From assembly GCA_009843725.1 (NCBI GenBank), contig VYCX01000289.1, forward strand, positions 7,562-28,018: 20,457 nt of DNA, given 5' to 3'. Numbering within the stretch: position 1 is the stretch's first letter; each line of letters opens with the position of its first letter. The position numbers and the translations under genes are program-made. The DNA comes from Boseongicola sp. SB0675_bin_26 (GTDB taxonomy: Bacteria > Pseudomonadota > Alphaproteobacteria > Rhodobacterales > Rhodobacteraceae). Shown one piece after another: positions 1-8,132 of the stretch. Below the pieces are notes generated by a model, which saw nothing but the letters and a program-made list of their open reading frames with translations, was not told the DNA's origin and searched no databases.

Positions 1-446
1 AGGGCAGAGGCCGGCCGGTCCATGCGGACTTCGGTGTACCGCATGGCGGCCGGGTTGTCGCCGTCCATCGAACCAAAGTTCCCCTGGCCGTCAAGCAGCG
101 GGAGCGACATGGAGAATGGCTGCGCCATTCGCACGAGCGCGTCGTAGATGGCGCCGTCGCCATGGGGGTGGTACTTGCCCATGGTGTCGCCGACCGGCCG
201 TGCTGACTTGCGATATGGCTTGTCATGCGTGTTCCCGGTCTCGTGCATTGCATAGAGAATTCGGCGATGGACGGGTTTCAAGCCATCCCGAAGGTCGGGA
301 ATGGCACGGGAGACGATCACGCTCATCGAGTAATCGAGATACGAGGTTCGCATCTCGTCCTCGATCGTGACCGTCGGGCCGTGGTAGCGCGGCGGCATAG
401 GCGGGAGATCTACCGCGTCACCTGAAGATTCGGGAGTGTCGCTCAA
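1..446 (-). CDS. gyrA: DNA gyrase subunit A, N-terminal part (runs off the left edge)
   Basis: Subunit of the type II topoisomerase that introduces negative supercoils; this part begins the breakage-reunion domain. About 148 residues are present. The reverse strand reads [11 protein letters not shown], then [15 protein letters not shown], the [20 protein letters not shown] block, [19 protein letters not shown] and [20 protein letters not shown], which is GyrA rather than ParC. The start is taken as TTG at 446 because an in-frame TGA lies six codons upstream; the next ATG is codon 16, inside the conserved start. No strong Shine-Dalgarno is visible. The residue matching E. coli Ser83 in the quinolone-resistance region is Gly (codon 98, bases 153-155). 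The gene's upstream side abuts a decayed Tn3-type transposon. Identification is firm; only the exact start is uncertain. Confidence 0.95.
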   Translation of the reverse strand, partial: MSDTPESSGDAVDLPPMPPRYHGPTVTIEDEMRTSYLDYSMSVIVSRAIPDLRDGLKPVHRRILYAMHETGNTHDKPYRKSARPVGDTMGKYHPHGDGAIYDALVRMAQPFSMSLPLLDGQGNFGSMDGDNPAAMRYTEVRMDRPASA

Positions 447-490
447 GGGGTTGCCTGTTCTTCACCGATAGACCACATCTCGTTGCCTCC

Positions 491-520
491 ACCATATCAG
501 ACGCCATTGATGGTGTGCAA
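491..520 (-). promoter_or_regulatory. candidate sigma70-type promoter for gyrA
   Basis: On the minus strand TTGCAC (520-515) lies 18 bases upstream of TATGGT (496-491). Each hexamer matches the consensus at four of six positions. The predicted transcript would start about 35-40 bases before the gyrA TTG codon. The call rests on matching alone; if right, the promoter lies in the sequence beyond the end of the dead resolvase gene. Confidence 0.3.
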
Positions 521-635
521 TGGAAGACTTGCTTCCTGGCACGATGTCTTGAAGCCCATTGAGCACTTTCCGGGCGGCAAACGCATGCCGCTGACCGAAG
601 CTCGGGTCTGCTCCGGCCCAGTGCAGAAAGATGCC

Positions 636-1244
636 CAATGCCGCCAGCACACGTTTCCCGTAGTTCCGTAACTTTCCGTTTGAATCGACATGTCGGAAGA
701 GGGTGACCGGCGTTGCACACAGTTCTTTGCAAAGCTCGGAAACGGTCGTGTCGCGATTGACCATTGCAGTTCGAGCCATACGAACCTGGACTTAGGAGCG
801 CGCAAATCTGCAGCGACCCTTTCTGCCACGAGCGCTGGCGGCCTTGAGGCCAGCCATAGTGGGTTCACGGATCAACTCGTTTTCAAATTCAGGGAGAGCG
901 GCAAAGAAGTCAAATGACGGCCGGCCCGCCGATGTCGCTGTGTCGATCTGTGCATTCCGGCCTTTGAGCACCGTCAGGCTGGCGCAGCGCGTGCAATGTT
1001 CAGGGGCGGTTCTGACGAGGTGGCGCAAGCTGCGACCCAGGCGGCTGAGTTGCCAGACAATGAGCACATCGTCATGACGCAAGGCTCTCAGGCAAGCCGT
1101 CAATCCATATCGTCCGTCCTTATTCCCCGAAGCCTGATCCGAATGATGTTGGCCACCGGTTACCTCGGCTTCGATCTGCGCGCTTCGCGGAAAGCCGAAC
1201 GCCGGGCTGCCGTTGGCTTTGGATACACGTGCATCACCGACCAA
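636..1244 (-). pseudogene. tnpR: Tn3-family resolvase (serine recombinase), interrupted by an in-frame stop
   Basis: The reading frame begins at a TTG (1244) as MVGDARVSKANGS, matching the resolvase N-terminus with the catalytic serine at residue 8 (ARVS). The segment QLSRLGRSLRHLV corresponds to the conserved DRLGR region, then FFAALPEFENELIREPT and a GRKG hinge. Codon 151 is TAA (794-792), after which the same frame continues with a helix-turn-helix like resolvase C-termini (VSELCKELCATPVTLFRHVD, ending near KRVLAA at about 639). One nonsense codon therefore separates the catalytic and DNA-binding domains. Other decay signs are Tyr to Asp in the usual YARVS motif and Asp to Ser in DRLGR. 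The frame stays open to 462, but that stretch has no resolvase likeness. It starts two bases after the cupin stop. Family assignment is firm; a functional product is unlikely. Confidence 0.88.
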
Positions 1245-1246
1245 CG

Positions 1247-1603
1247 CTATATTTCAACCTTTTCCACCGCCGTTTTGGCATCTCCCGTGTTGGGTGTTCC
1301 ATTTGGCTCAATCAGCAAAATGTGGGCTTCTTCCTGCGCAACTGGCCGGTGTTTAACGCCCTTCGGGACGACGTACAGCTCTCCTGGCCTGAGCAGGACA
1401 TTCCCCTGTCCTGTCTCGATCGTCACGCTGCCATTCAGAACGAGGAAAAAGTCATCCGTGTCGTCATGCGAATGCCAGACAAATTCCCCTTTCACCTTCA
1501 CCACCATCACATCGTGGCCGTTGAACTGTGAAACGATTTTCGGCGACCAGTGTTCGGAAAATTTGCTGAGTTTTTCGGAGAGGTTCACTGCTTCGGCTGT
1601 CAT
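1247..1603 (-). CDS. cupin-domain protein (intact)
   Basis: A 118-residue single-domain cupin, starting at ATG 1603 behind a good AGGAAAG ribosome site. Cupin motif 1 reads GEFVWHSHDDTDDFFLVLNG: His44 and His46 are the usual metal ligands, but the usual Glu position holds Asp51. Motif 2 is PGELYVVPKGVKHRP with His85. The fold is a beta barrel, often binding one metal; members do many things, so the function is unknown. It ends two bases before the resolvase start, so the two were probably co-transcribed, and it diverges from the transposase remnant starting at 1739. It is the only undamaged gene in this transposon relic, which may mean it is kept by selection or simply has escaped so far. Cupin assignment is secure; role is not. 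Confidence 0.88.
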   Translation of the reverse strand: MTAEAVNLSEKLSKFSEHWSPKIVSQFNGHDVMVVKVKGEFVWHSHDDTDDFFLVLNGSVTIETGQGNVLLRPGELYVVPKGVKHRPVAQEEAHILLIEPNGTPNTGDAKTAVEKVEI

Positions 1604-1738
1604 GCGTCTTTCCTGGCTCTCACTTAAGCGGACGTTTGTGATGCATTGAAGGATCTCCGGCTTCCGATCATCGCAACCATTCCTTGTCCCATGTCACAAT
1701 CATCTGTAAGCAAACCCACTCGCGAAATCAAAGGAACC
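1604..1738. promoter_or_regulatory. divergent spacer between cupin-tnpR and tnpA (possible old res/promoter region)
   Basis: In Tn3-family elements with divergent tnpR and tnpA, the resolution (res) site and both promoters lie in the gap. This 135-base gap occupies that place but separates cupin and tnpA instead. It holds the ribosome sites of both genes (AGGAAAG on the minus strand, AAAGGAA on the plus strand) and loose inverted TGTGAT / TGTCACA words. I could not define resolvase subsites, so the res assignment is from position only. Confidence 0.3.
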
Positions 1739-2326
1739 ATGGCGCACCGCACCAATCTGATCGAACGCCAGAGATCGGTGCATCTTTGATCTGCCAACTG
1801 ACGAAGCAAACATGCTATGGTGCTACACGCTGGCCGAAGACGATCTTGAACACATCAACGAACGACGGTGGCCAGAGAACCCGATTGGCTTCTCCCTTCG
1901 GTCCCTTACCTTTCGATATCCTGGACGCCATTTGTCCATTGGAGGGGTTGTCCCGTGGAAGGCGCTGAGGCTTGTCCCGGCTCAATTGGGGCTGACTGGC
2001 ATTGAAGTCTTCGCCTACGCCGCACGCCGTCACGCGCTCAAACCCGCCAGCAACGTCTTTGTGCTCCCCGGCAAATCCACGGATGCATGATGTTCTCCGG
2101 TCGGAGCGCATGCAACCTGAAGGCATGGCTTGCGCGCGACGCGAAAACTGCCCGCTCCAACGAAGAACTGGCGCGACAGCTTGCTGAAGAATGCCGCGGG
2201 ACGCAAACAACCTTGCCCGGCGTTCCACTATCGAGCGGCTATGCGCCGACGCTCGTGCGGCAGCGGAGCGCCGGATCAAAATCCGAATTGTCGAGTGCGT
2301 GAAATTGCACGGCGGGTCCCCGGGGT
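1739..2326 (+). pseudogene. tnpA: Tn3-family transposase, N-terminal fragment with three frameshifts
   Basis: ATG 1739 follows AAAGGAACC and opens MAHRTNLIERQRSVH. The homology then moves to a second frame near 1780 (FDLPTDEANMLWCYTLAEDDLEHIN, then RRWPENPIGFSLRSLTFRYPGR and LRLVPAQLGLTG). It moves again near 2035 (QTRQQRLCAP... SGRSACNLKAWLARDAKTARSNEEL... EECRGTQTTLPG), and again near 2225 (STIERLCADARAAAERRIKIRI). Concatenated, these match the N-terminal region (DUF4158-type) of Tn3 transposases. Only about 190 of the usual nearly 1000 residues are left, so the catalytic DDE domain is gone. Homology fades at about 2300, just before the 3' end of dsbB. The direction is opposite to tnpR, as in many Tn3-family elements. 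The family call is strong; the gene is dead. Confidence 0.88.
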
Positions 2327-2366
2327 GACTTGCCCGGGATCGAGATCCTTGAGCGGCCGCCATGGA

Positions 2367-2831
2367 TCAGGTTGCTCGGATCGCTCTGATCCAGATGCAG
2401 GCAAGCCCCAGCGACAGGATTGCGTTCCAACTGGCCATGGACAATCCCGCGAAGGACCAGACGACCTCGTCACACATGACGATGTTGCCTGGAACATCAA
2501 GGGAAAGGAGATCATTGCCGGAAAGACCGGCGAGATTGTCGCGGCTCCCGGTGCAGGACGATGGACCGGCCCACAAGCCACGTTCGATTCCGGTGTGATA
2601 GGCTCCGATTCCGGCGGTCGAGAGTGCCGAGAGGACGCCGACCAAGCCGAGAAGCATGGCGGGTCCGGCTATCAGGGCCAGCACGCCGGCAGCAACCGCT
2701 ACGCCGTGCGGCCAGCGTTGCCAGATGCAGATCTCGCAGGGCGCATAGCCAAGCATCTGGAACGCGAACGCGCCCGCCAAAAGAGCGAACGACCCCGCGG
2801 CCGCAAAGAGCATGGTGGCGCGCCTGGTCAA
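2367..2831 (-). CDS. dsbB: DsbB-type disulfide bond formation protein
   Basis: Inner-membrane quinone-linked protein that reoxidises periplasmic DsbA. The protein has four hydrophobic segments and the two DsbB cysteine pairs. Counted from the internal ATG at 2813, these are Cys26 and Cys29 in PCEICIWQRWPH, and Cys87 (SSCTG) plus Cys114 (VMCDEVVWSFAGLSMASWNA). Two starts are possible: TTG 2831, overlapping the preceding yqaA-like stop as TTGA with an AGG five bases upstream, giving 154 residues; or ATG 2813, giving 148. I favour TTG because of the coupling. It is last in a minus-strand row of GlxA regulator, MFS, YqaA-like protein and DsbB. No DsbA is in view. The tnpA remnant ends about 40 bases beyond its stop. 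Confidence 0.85.
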   Translation of the reverse strand: MTRRATMLFAAAGSFALLAGAFAFQMLGYAPCEICIWQRWPHGVAVAAGVLALIAGPAMLLGLVGVLSALSTAGIGAYHTGIERGLWAGPSSCTGSRDNLAGLSGNDLLSLDVPGNIVMCDEVVWSFAGLSMASWNAILSLGLACIWIRAIRAT

Positions 2832-3412
2832 AGGTACCTCGCCATCGCAAGACCTCCGATCAGCAGAACGACGAATGCGGTGAACAGGAGACCGAGATAC
2901 CTTTCGATGAATCTGCGCATGGACGCTCCAAATCTCCAAAGAAGCGCTGCCACGACAAAGAACCTGAGGCCGCGCGCGACAATTGAAGATGCCACGAAGA
3001 CCGGAAGGGACAAGCCCGTCCATCCTGACATGATCGTGATGACCTTGTACGGGAACGGCGTTATGCCGGCAATGAGCACGGCCCATGCGCCGTGCTGGTT
3101 GAACCGGACGTTGAAGCTCTCGGCCGCGGCGGTCTGTCCGTAGAAGTCGAGGACGGCCAGGCCCACGGTGTCGTAGAGGGCAATGCCGATCAGGTAGCCG
3201 AACAGACCGCCGAGCACGGACGCCGCCGTGCACACGCCCGCGATCAGGAAAGCGCGTGATGGCGTTGCGAGAATCATGGGTATCATCAAGGCATCGGGCG
3301 GCACCGGGAAGACCGAGCTCTCGACAAAGGCCACGATGGCGAGCACACCAAGCGCATGACGATGCCCGGCAAGGCTCAGTGTCCAGTCATATGCGCGGCG
3401 GATCATGGTCAC
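2828..3412 (-). CDS. YqaA/DedA-family (SNARE-associated / VTT domain) membrane protein
   Basis: A 194-residue integral membrane protein. The region FVESSVFPVPPDALMIPMI followed by a long hydrophobic stretch and GYLIGIALYD is typical of the YqaA branch of the DedA family, as is AGITPFPYKVITIMSG in the middle. DedA-family proteins are tied to membrane lipid scrambling and envelope homeostasis, but the precise task of YqaA types is not settled. The GTG at 3412 has a GGAG seven bases upstream and is preferred; ATG 3406 is two codons further in. The stop overlaps the dsbB TTG start by four bases, so translation of the two is probably coupled. Confidence 0.87.
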   Translation of the reverse strand: MTMIRRAYDWTLSLAGHRHALGVLAIVAFVESSVFPVPPDALMIPMILATPSRAFLIAGVCTAASVLGGLFGYLIGIALYDTVGLAVLDFYGQTAAAESFNVRFNQHGAWAVLIAGITPFPYKVITIMSGWTGLSLPVFVASSIVARGLRFFVVAALLWRFGASMRRFIERYLGLLFTAFVVLLIGGLAMARYL

Positions 3413-3485
3413 AATAGTCTCCGAGAGAGAGTGCTGCTGTCATGGGCGCTCCCGCTCAGGCAGCCCGCAGAGCGCCGGGAGGCCG

Positions 3486-4706
3486 TCAGTGCGCGTTTGC
3501 CCTGACGAGACGGCGCCCGCCGACACGGCTCAGCAGCAGAAGCGCGATCCCGACATTGAGTGCGTTCCACGCGATGCCGTTCCAAATTGCAAGCGCGTAA
3601 TCACCGCTCTGGTCGTAAAGCCAGCCGGACATCCAGGCACCCAGGGCCATACCGGTGATCGTGGCGCCAATGACTATCCCGATGCGCCTTCCGGCCTCAA
3701 GGGGAGGCATGAATTCCCGCACCGTGATCGCGTAGCTCGGCACGATGCCGCCTTGGGACAGGCCGAAGACAAGAGCGATCAGGTAGAGCGATGCGAGACC
3801 GCCCTGGACCAGGAAAAGGCAAAGCGCGATCATCTGCAATGTGCCGCCGACAAGGAGAGTCATCAACCCTCCAAAGCGATCCGAGAATGCGCCAAAGCCA
3901 AGCCGGGAAACAACTCCACCAGCGAGCATCAGGCTCAACATTTCCGCGCCGGCCTGAGGGCCGAAGCCGCGGTCAATGCAAAGTGCGACGATATGGACCT
4001 GTGGCATGGACATGGCCACGCAGCATCCGATTCCGGCGAGCGCGAGAAGCGCTTGAAGAGCTCGTGGCGAGAGCGCAATCGACTCTGCCCGCGCAGCTGC
4101 GTTCGCCGTGGCGTACGCCGTCGAGGACGCATCGATGCGCCTGCGCAGAAGCAGTGACCCAGGCAACAGGACCGTTATGACCAGACCAGCCAATGCAAGA
4201 TAGGCGCCACGCCATCCGTGATCGATCATTACCACCGCGATAAGCGGCGGCCAGACGGTTCCCGCAAGATAGTTGCCGCTTGCGACGACGGCCACTGCAA
4301 CGCCGCGCCGACGGAGAAACCATTGCGACGCATCCGCGATCAGCGGTGCAAAGCTCGCCGCGGCACCGACGCCGAGAAGCAGGTGCAGGAACGCGATCTG
4401 CGGGATGGAGGATGCCAGGGCGCAGAGCGCGAACCCGAAAGAAAGAAAAAGCGCGGAAACAGCGAGCACGGGAGTGATGCCCCAGCGGTCCACGGCGCGT
4501 CCCATAAGGAAATTCCCCGTAGCGAAACCAAACATGGTCAGGACATAGGGCACGGAGGCCGCAGCCCTGCTGGCGCCGAATTCAGCCTGCATGTCCGGCA
4601 ACACGACGACTGTTGCCCACATGCCAATGCTGCCGATGATGGAAAGGCCCAGGCTCATTGCAAGCCTGAGCCAGGAATACGCGCTGTCGTGCTGCGACGT
4701 GCTCAT
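3486..4706 (-). CDS. MFS transporter, probable organic-anion or monocarboxylate type
   Basis: A 406-residue protein with about twelve hydrophobic segments in two halves. The loop after segment 2 carries GRAVDRWGITPVL, a variant of MFS motif A, and the second half has the matching loop SRLGFGAFSDRFGG. The N-terminal segment SIIGSIGMWATVVVLPDMQ and FGLSQGGIVPSYAITVREF resemble the monocarboxylate / oxalate-formate antiporter branch, so a small carboxylate is a reasonable guess, but no substrate can be read from sequence. No clear Shine-Dalgarno precedes ATG 4706. It follows the GlxA-type regulator by 130 bases in the same direction, so that regulator may control it; the YqaA-like gene lies 73 bases downstream. 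Confidence 0.8.
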   Translation of the reverse strand: MSTSQHDSAYSWLRLAMSLGLSIIGSIGMWATVVVLPDMQAEFGASRAAASVPYVLTMFGFATGNFLMGRAVDRWGITPVLAVSALFLSFGFALCALASSIPQIAFLHLLLGVGAAASFAPLIADASQWFLRRRGVAVAVVASGNYLAGTVWPPLIAVVMIDHGWRGAYLALAGLVITVLLPGSLLLRRRIDASSTAYATANAAARAESIALSPRALQALLALAGIGCCVAMSMPQVHIVALCIDRGFGPQAGAEMLSLMLAGGVVSRLGFGAFSDRFGGLMTLLVGGTLQMIALCLFLVQGGLASLYLIALVFGLSQGGIVPSYAITVREFMPPLEAGRRIGIVIGATITGMALGAWMSGWLYDQSGDYALAIWNGIAWNALNVGIALLLLSRVGGRRLVRANAH

Positions 4707-4836
4707 GCCGCGACGCTATGGCCAGGAGGCGCCAACGTCCATTGCAAATCCTCTTGGCTGAGCAGGGGGCCTGGACAGCGCTACGGGTTCGCGGGCTAGG
4801 CGTCGTGAAGGAGTCCGCCCTGACCGGACATCTGCC

Positions 4837-5841
4837 TCAAACTGCCAGCCGGGTGGCCTGCGCTCCGCGCTCGCGATACGGCGTGATGCTGTATTGCGCC
4901 CGGTAGCACTTCGAAAAATGCGACGGCGACGCGAACCCGCAGGCAAGGGCCACGTTTATGACGCTCATGTCCGTCTGCATCAACAGGTTGCGGGCCTTCT
5001 GGAGACGCAGTTCCATGTAGTAGCGTTTCGGGCTTCGGTTCAGATAGCGACGGAAGAGCCTCTCCAGCTGCCGGGTTGACATGCCGACCTCCTTGGCGAG
5101 AAGCGAAGGGCTCTTTGGTTCCTCAATGTTGCTTTCCATCATCTGGATGACCGAAGAGAGCTTCGGATGCCGGACGCCAATGCGGGTCGGCACGGAAAGC
5201 CGCTGGGTGTCCTGATCAGTACGGACCGTCGTGTAAATCAGTTGATCGGCAACGGCGCTGGCGAGTTCCTCGCCGTGGTCGTCGGCGATGAACTTGAGCA
5301 TGAGGTCGATCGAGGCCGTGCCGCCAGCGGTCGTGAAGTACCTGCCGTCCAGGACGAAAACCGACTTGGTCAGCGTCACGTCGTCAAATTCCTCCTGGAA
5401 GCTGTCCTGGTTTTCCCAATGAATGGTTGCCCGCTTGCCGGAAAGAAGGCCAGCCTTTGCAAGGGAATAACTCGCGGTGCAAAGACCTCCCATGGAAACT
5501 CCGCGACGGGACTCGCGCCGGACCCAGTTGATGAGCGCCTTGGTCGTGGCCGACGCTACATTGATTCCGCCACAGAGCACGACCGTTTCGTCACGCGCAA
5601 CCTCGTCGAGGCCTCCATCGAGCGCGAAGGCCGTTCCGGCGGAGCAGGTGACGGACATTCCGCCTTCACCAACCACTCTCCACTCATAAAGCGTCCGGCC
5701 AGCCATGCGATTGGCAATGCGCAGGCTCTCGACCGCACTGGCATAGCAGAGAAGCGTGAACTGGTTGAGCAGCACGAAGACAAAGCGACGCGGCGAGCTC
5801 GAAGCCACTACGTTGACAGTCTGAACCGGAGTATCGTCCAT
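4837..5841 (-). CDS. GlxA-family transcriptional regulator (DJ-1/PfpI-like domain plus AraC HTH)
   Basis: A 334-residue two-domain regulator. Residues about 20-190 form a glutamine-amidotransferase-like (DJ-1/PfpI) sensor, with Cys121 at the nucleophile-elbow position in [18 protein letters not shown]. Residues about 228-325 are an AraC-type double helix-turn-helix ([20 protein letters not shown] and [21 protein letters not shown]). The ATG at 5841 is chosen because AAAGGGAT lies just ahead of it; the ATG at 5868 would add nine unlikely residues. Relatives include GbdR-type regulators of choline and glycine-betaine catabolism, but ligand and targets cannot be read here. It diverges from the DAHP synthase gene, and the MFS-YqaA-DsbB row follows it. 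Confidence 0.88.
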   Translation of the reverse strand: MDDTPVQTVNVVASSSPRRFVFVLLNQFTLLCYASAVESLRIANRMAGRTLYEWRVVGEGGMSVTCSAGTAFALDGGLDEVARDETVVLCGGINVASATTKALINWVRRESRRGVSMGGLCTASYSLAKAGLLSGKRATIHWENQDSFQEEFDDVTLTKSVFVLDGRYFTTAGGTASIDLMLKFIADDHGEELASAVADQLIYTTVRTDQDTQRLSVPTRIGVRHPKLSSVIQMMESNIEEPKSPSLLAKEVGMSTRQLERLFRRYLNRSPKRYYMELRLQKARNLLMQTDMSVINVALACGFASPSHFSKCYRAQYSITPYRERGAQATRLAV

Positions 5842-6002
5842 ATCTATCCCTTTCGGGCTGGAACGCATGGCTCAGACGGACCACGAATCGGGACGTTTGG
5901 CAAGAAACAAGCTTCCAGATTTTTGTGGCGCGGCGGTTTCCTTCTACGTGGCCCGGAGGTATAGGTGTCGTCTGCGACCCGCGGAACCGAGAGGAACCAG
6001 AA

Positions 6003-7373
6003 ATGAAGGACTGGCAAAAGACAGGGTGGAGATCAAGACCCAGGGTGCAGATGCCGGACTATCCGGATGACGCCCGATTGAAGGCCGTTGAGGAGCAGCT
6101 TGCAAAGTATCCGCCGCTTGTCTTTGCCGGAGAGGCGCGGACCATGAAGCGGCAACTCGCCGCCGTGTCGCGCGGAGAGGGATTCTTGCTGCAGGGCGGG
6201 GACTGTGCGGAGAGCTTTTCGGAGTTTTCGGCCGACAACATCCGGGACACGTTCAAGGTGCTTCTCCAGATGGCAATCGTGCTCACCTACGGCGCAAAGG
6301 TGCCGGTTGTGAAGGTGGGCCGGATGGCCGGACAGTTCGCAAAGCCACGCTCGTCGTCGACGGAGTCCGTGGATGGCGTGGAACTGCCGTCCTATCGCGG
6401 TGACATCATCAACGATCTCGAATTCACCGAGGCTGCGCGCACTCCCGCGCCGGAGAAGATGTTGCAGGCGTACACCCAGGCAGCGGCCACGTTGAACCTG
6501 CTGCGTGCGTTTTCTACAGGCGGATTTGCGGATGTTCACCATGTGCATTCGTGGACGCTCGGCTTCACCGATCGAGACGAGGCGCAGAAATACCGCAACA
6601 TCGCGAACCGGATCCAGGACACGCTGGATTTCATGTCCGCAGCGGGCGTGACTTCCGAGAGAGCCCGCGAACTGGATACAGTGGATTTCTTCACCAGCCA
6701 CGAGGCGCTGCTGCTTGAATACGAGGAGGCGCTTTGCCGAATCGATTCAACGACCGGGTTGCCGCTGGCAGGATCCGGCCACATGATCTGGGTCGGCGAC
6801 CGGACGCGGCAGCCCGACGGGGCTCACGTCGAGTTTGCGCGAGGCGTCCAGAACCCGCTCGGCCTCAAGTGCGGCCCGTCGATGACGGGGGAAGACCTCA
6901 AGAGCCTGATGGCGAGGTTGAACCCCGAGAACGAGCAGGGGCGCCTCACGCTCATTGTGCGTTTCGGGGCGGGCAATGTCGGAAATCACTTGCCGCGGCT
7001 CATCAAGGCCGTCAAGCAGGAAGGTGCGGAGGTTGTCTGGTCCTGCGACCCGATGCACGGCAACACAATCAAGTCTTCGACCGGATACAAGACGCGTCCG
7101 TTCGACGCGGTCTTGCGCGAAGTGAAGGAGTTCTTCCAGATCCATGCAGCTGAGGGCACGATCCCGGGCGGCGTTCACTTCGAAATGACCGGGAAGGACG
7201 TAACCGAATGCACGGGCGGCGTGCGGGCAGTGTCGGAACGAGACCTTTCGGACCGATATCACACGGCCTGTGACCCGCGCCTGAATGCTAGCCAGGCGCT
7301 CGAACTGGCCTTCCTTGTCGCCGAGGAGCTTTCTGCTCGCCGATCAAGCGCTGGCAGCGCTGCCGCTGTATGA
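6003..7373 (+). CDS. aroG: class II 3-deoxy-7-phosphoheptulonate (DAHP) synthase
   Basis: Joins phosphoenolpyruvate and erythrose 4-phosphate in the first step of the shikimate route to aromatic amino acids. The 456-residue length and motifs fit the class II (plant/mycobacterial) type: [20 protein letters not shown] with metal-binding Cys68, [37 protein letters not shown], then [10 protein letters not shown] with the metal-binding His and [15 protein letters not shown]. The ATG at 6003 has GAGAGG nine bases upstream; the frame is open further up to 5925, but that extension is not class II sequence. A strong hairpin follows the stop. The symbol follows mycobacterial usage for this class; other names are in use. 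Function is very secure. Confidence 0.95.
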   Translation: MKDWQKTGWRSRPRVQMPDYPDDARLKAVEEQLAKYPPLVFAGEARTMKRQLAAVSRGEGFLLQGGDCAESFSEFSADNIRDTFKVLLQMAIVLTYGAKVPVVKVGRMAGQFAKPRSSSTESVDGVELPSYRGDIINDLEFTEAARTPAPEKMLQAYTQAAATLNLLRAFSTGGFADVHHVHSWTLGFTDRDEAQKYRNIANRIQDTLDFMSAAGVTSERARELDTVDFFTSHEALLLEYEEALCRIDSTTGLPLAGSGHMIWVGDRTRQPDGAHVEFARGVQNPLGLKCGPSMTGEDLKSLMARLNPENEQGRLTLIVRFGAGNVGNHLPRLIKAVKQEGAEVVWSCDPMHGNTIKSSTGYKTRPFDAVLREVKEFFQIHAAEGTIPGGVHFEMTGKDVTECTGGVRAVSERDLSDRYHTACDPRLNASQALELAFLVAEELSARRSSAGSAAAV

Positions 7374-7399
7374 GGGATTCGACGGCGTGCGCGCCGGAC

Positions 7400-7422
7400 G
7401 CCGTCTGTCCTGAACAGACGGC
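7400..7422 (+). terminator. hairpin after the DAHP synthase gene, probable terminator
   Basis: GCCGTCTGT (7400-7408) pairs perfectly with ACAGACGGC (7414-7422) around a five-base loop, 26 bases past the stop. There is only ATT after the stem, not a proper T run, so it may end transcription weakly or protect the 3' end. Confidence 0.5.
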
Positions 7423-7639
7423 ATTCGCCGTGGATGTCGTCATTGGCGGACAACTCCCTGGATTCCCTTCGCCAAGCGTTCGTGTCCGGGCAGGACCCGG
7501 CGCCGATTGCGTAGAGAGCAGGTTCGTGGCGGGCCGAAGCCGGAGTGTGCCTGGCCGTGTCTCGGAAAGGCAGAATTGCCTCCGCGTGCACGCGCATCTT
7601 CCGCCAGGCAAGGACGAAGATTGGCCGGATTCCGCGATT

Positions 7640-8131
7640 TCCGGCACGCGAGAATCGGAGGGCGAAGTCACGTGCGAGGAGGCGTCCCGTCGCGGCCAGA
7701 ATGCACGCTTTTCTCAACGGCCGGGAAAGTGCTTCCACGAAAGGGATTCGAGTGTTCCGGGCAATCGCGACGACATTGTCCTCATTGCAATCCCGAAAGT
7801 GAAGAGCTCGATCAGGGACCGTGACTTTTCGGAGAGCATGCCTGCCTGCGGACGGGCACCTTTTGCCTCGATGATCGACACCAACGCGGAAGTGGCTGAC
7901 AGGCATCTCATCAAGATTTGTGCGCGAAACGCGAGTTTGGAGTGCTCAGGGCCAGGGGAGGCGGCGAAGAAGTCGCTGTCCGTCCGCGCGCACGACCGTC
8001 CCGGCTGCGATTCGGTGCCTGGCCGGGATGCCAACTCGGCAGTGAACATGCTGAACATGGCCCGGACAGCCGGGGTGTCGCCAAGTCCTTCGATGGAAGA
8101 AGGGCTTGGCGCGGATCTGTGCGCGGCCTGA
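7640..8131 (+). pseudogene. degenerate IS200/IS605-type TnpB (OrfB) remnant
   Basis: No intact protein lies between the DAHP synthase and gmk, but frame fragments align in order with the C-terminal half of TnpB. These are an Arg-rich helix (ENRRAKSRARRRPVAARMHAFL, about 7635-7700), then in another frame IVLIAIPKVKSS (the usual ...IEDLKV strand). Next come CGRAPFASMI, CARNASLECSGPG (usually TSQxCSxCG), KSLSVRAHDRPGC (usually the second Cys pair) and [18 protein letters not shown] (usually DRDxNAAxNIL). Two of the four zinc-ribbon cysteines are gone, and at least one frameshift separates the blocks. TnpB is an RNA-guided nuclease of IS605-type elements; this copy cannot be active. I reached this by eye, and the N-terminal half is not visible. 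It ends directly against the gmk start. Confidence 0.55.
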
Positions 8132-8132
8132 C

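Larger units (their letters stand above)
636..2326. mobile_element. decayed Tn3-family transposon carrying a cupin gene
   Basis: Gene order is tnpR (-), cupin (-), spacer, tnpA (+), lying between the starts of gyrA and the end of dsbB. Most of tnpA and any right-hand terminal repeat are missing, and I found no credible GGGG-type terminal inverted repeats or target-site duplication, so the limits given are those of recognisable coding homology. Base composition does not stand out from the neighbours, consistent with an old insertion. The element cannot move by itself. Confidence 0.75.

Noticed and set aside
2319..2338. Two CCCGGG words eight bases apart as the terminal repeat of the transposon or a dsbB terminator
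   Set aside because: Each word is a short palindrome, common in GC-rich DNA; there is no T run, no second copy at the other end and no target duplication.
2130..3143. Plus-strand frame of 337 codons across dsbB and the yqaA-like gene
   Set aside because: It is the shadow of the minus-strand genes and has arginine- and glycine-rich composition without any family motif; only its first part overlaps the tnpA relic by chance.
7259..7906. Minus-strand frame of 215 codons after the DAHP synthase
   Set aside because: No recognisable motif, overlaps the DAHP synthase 3' end and its hairpin, and lies antisense to the tnpB-like blocks.
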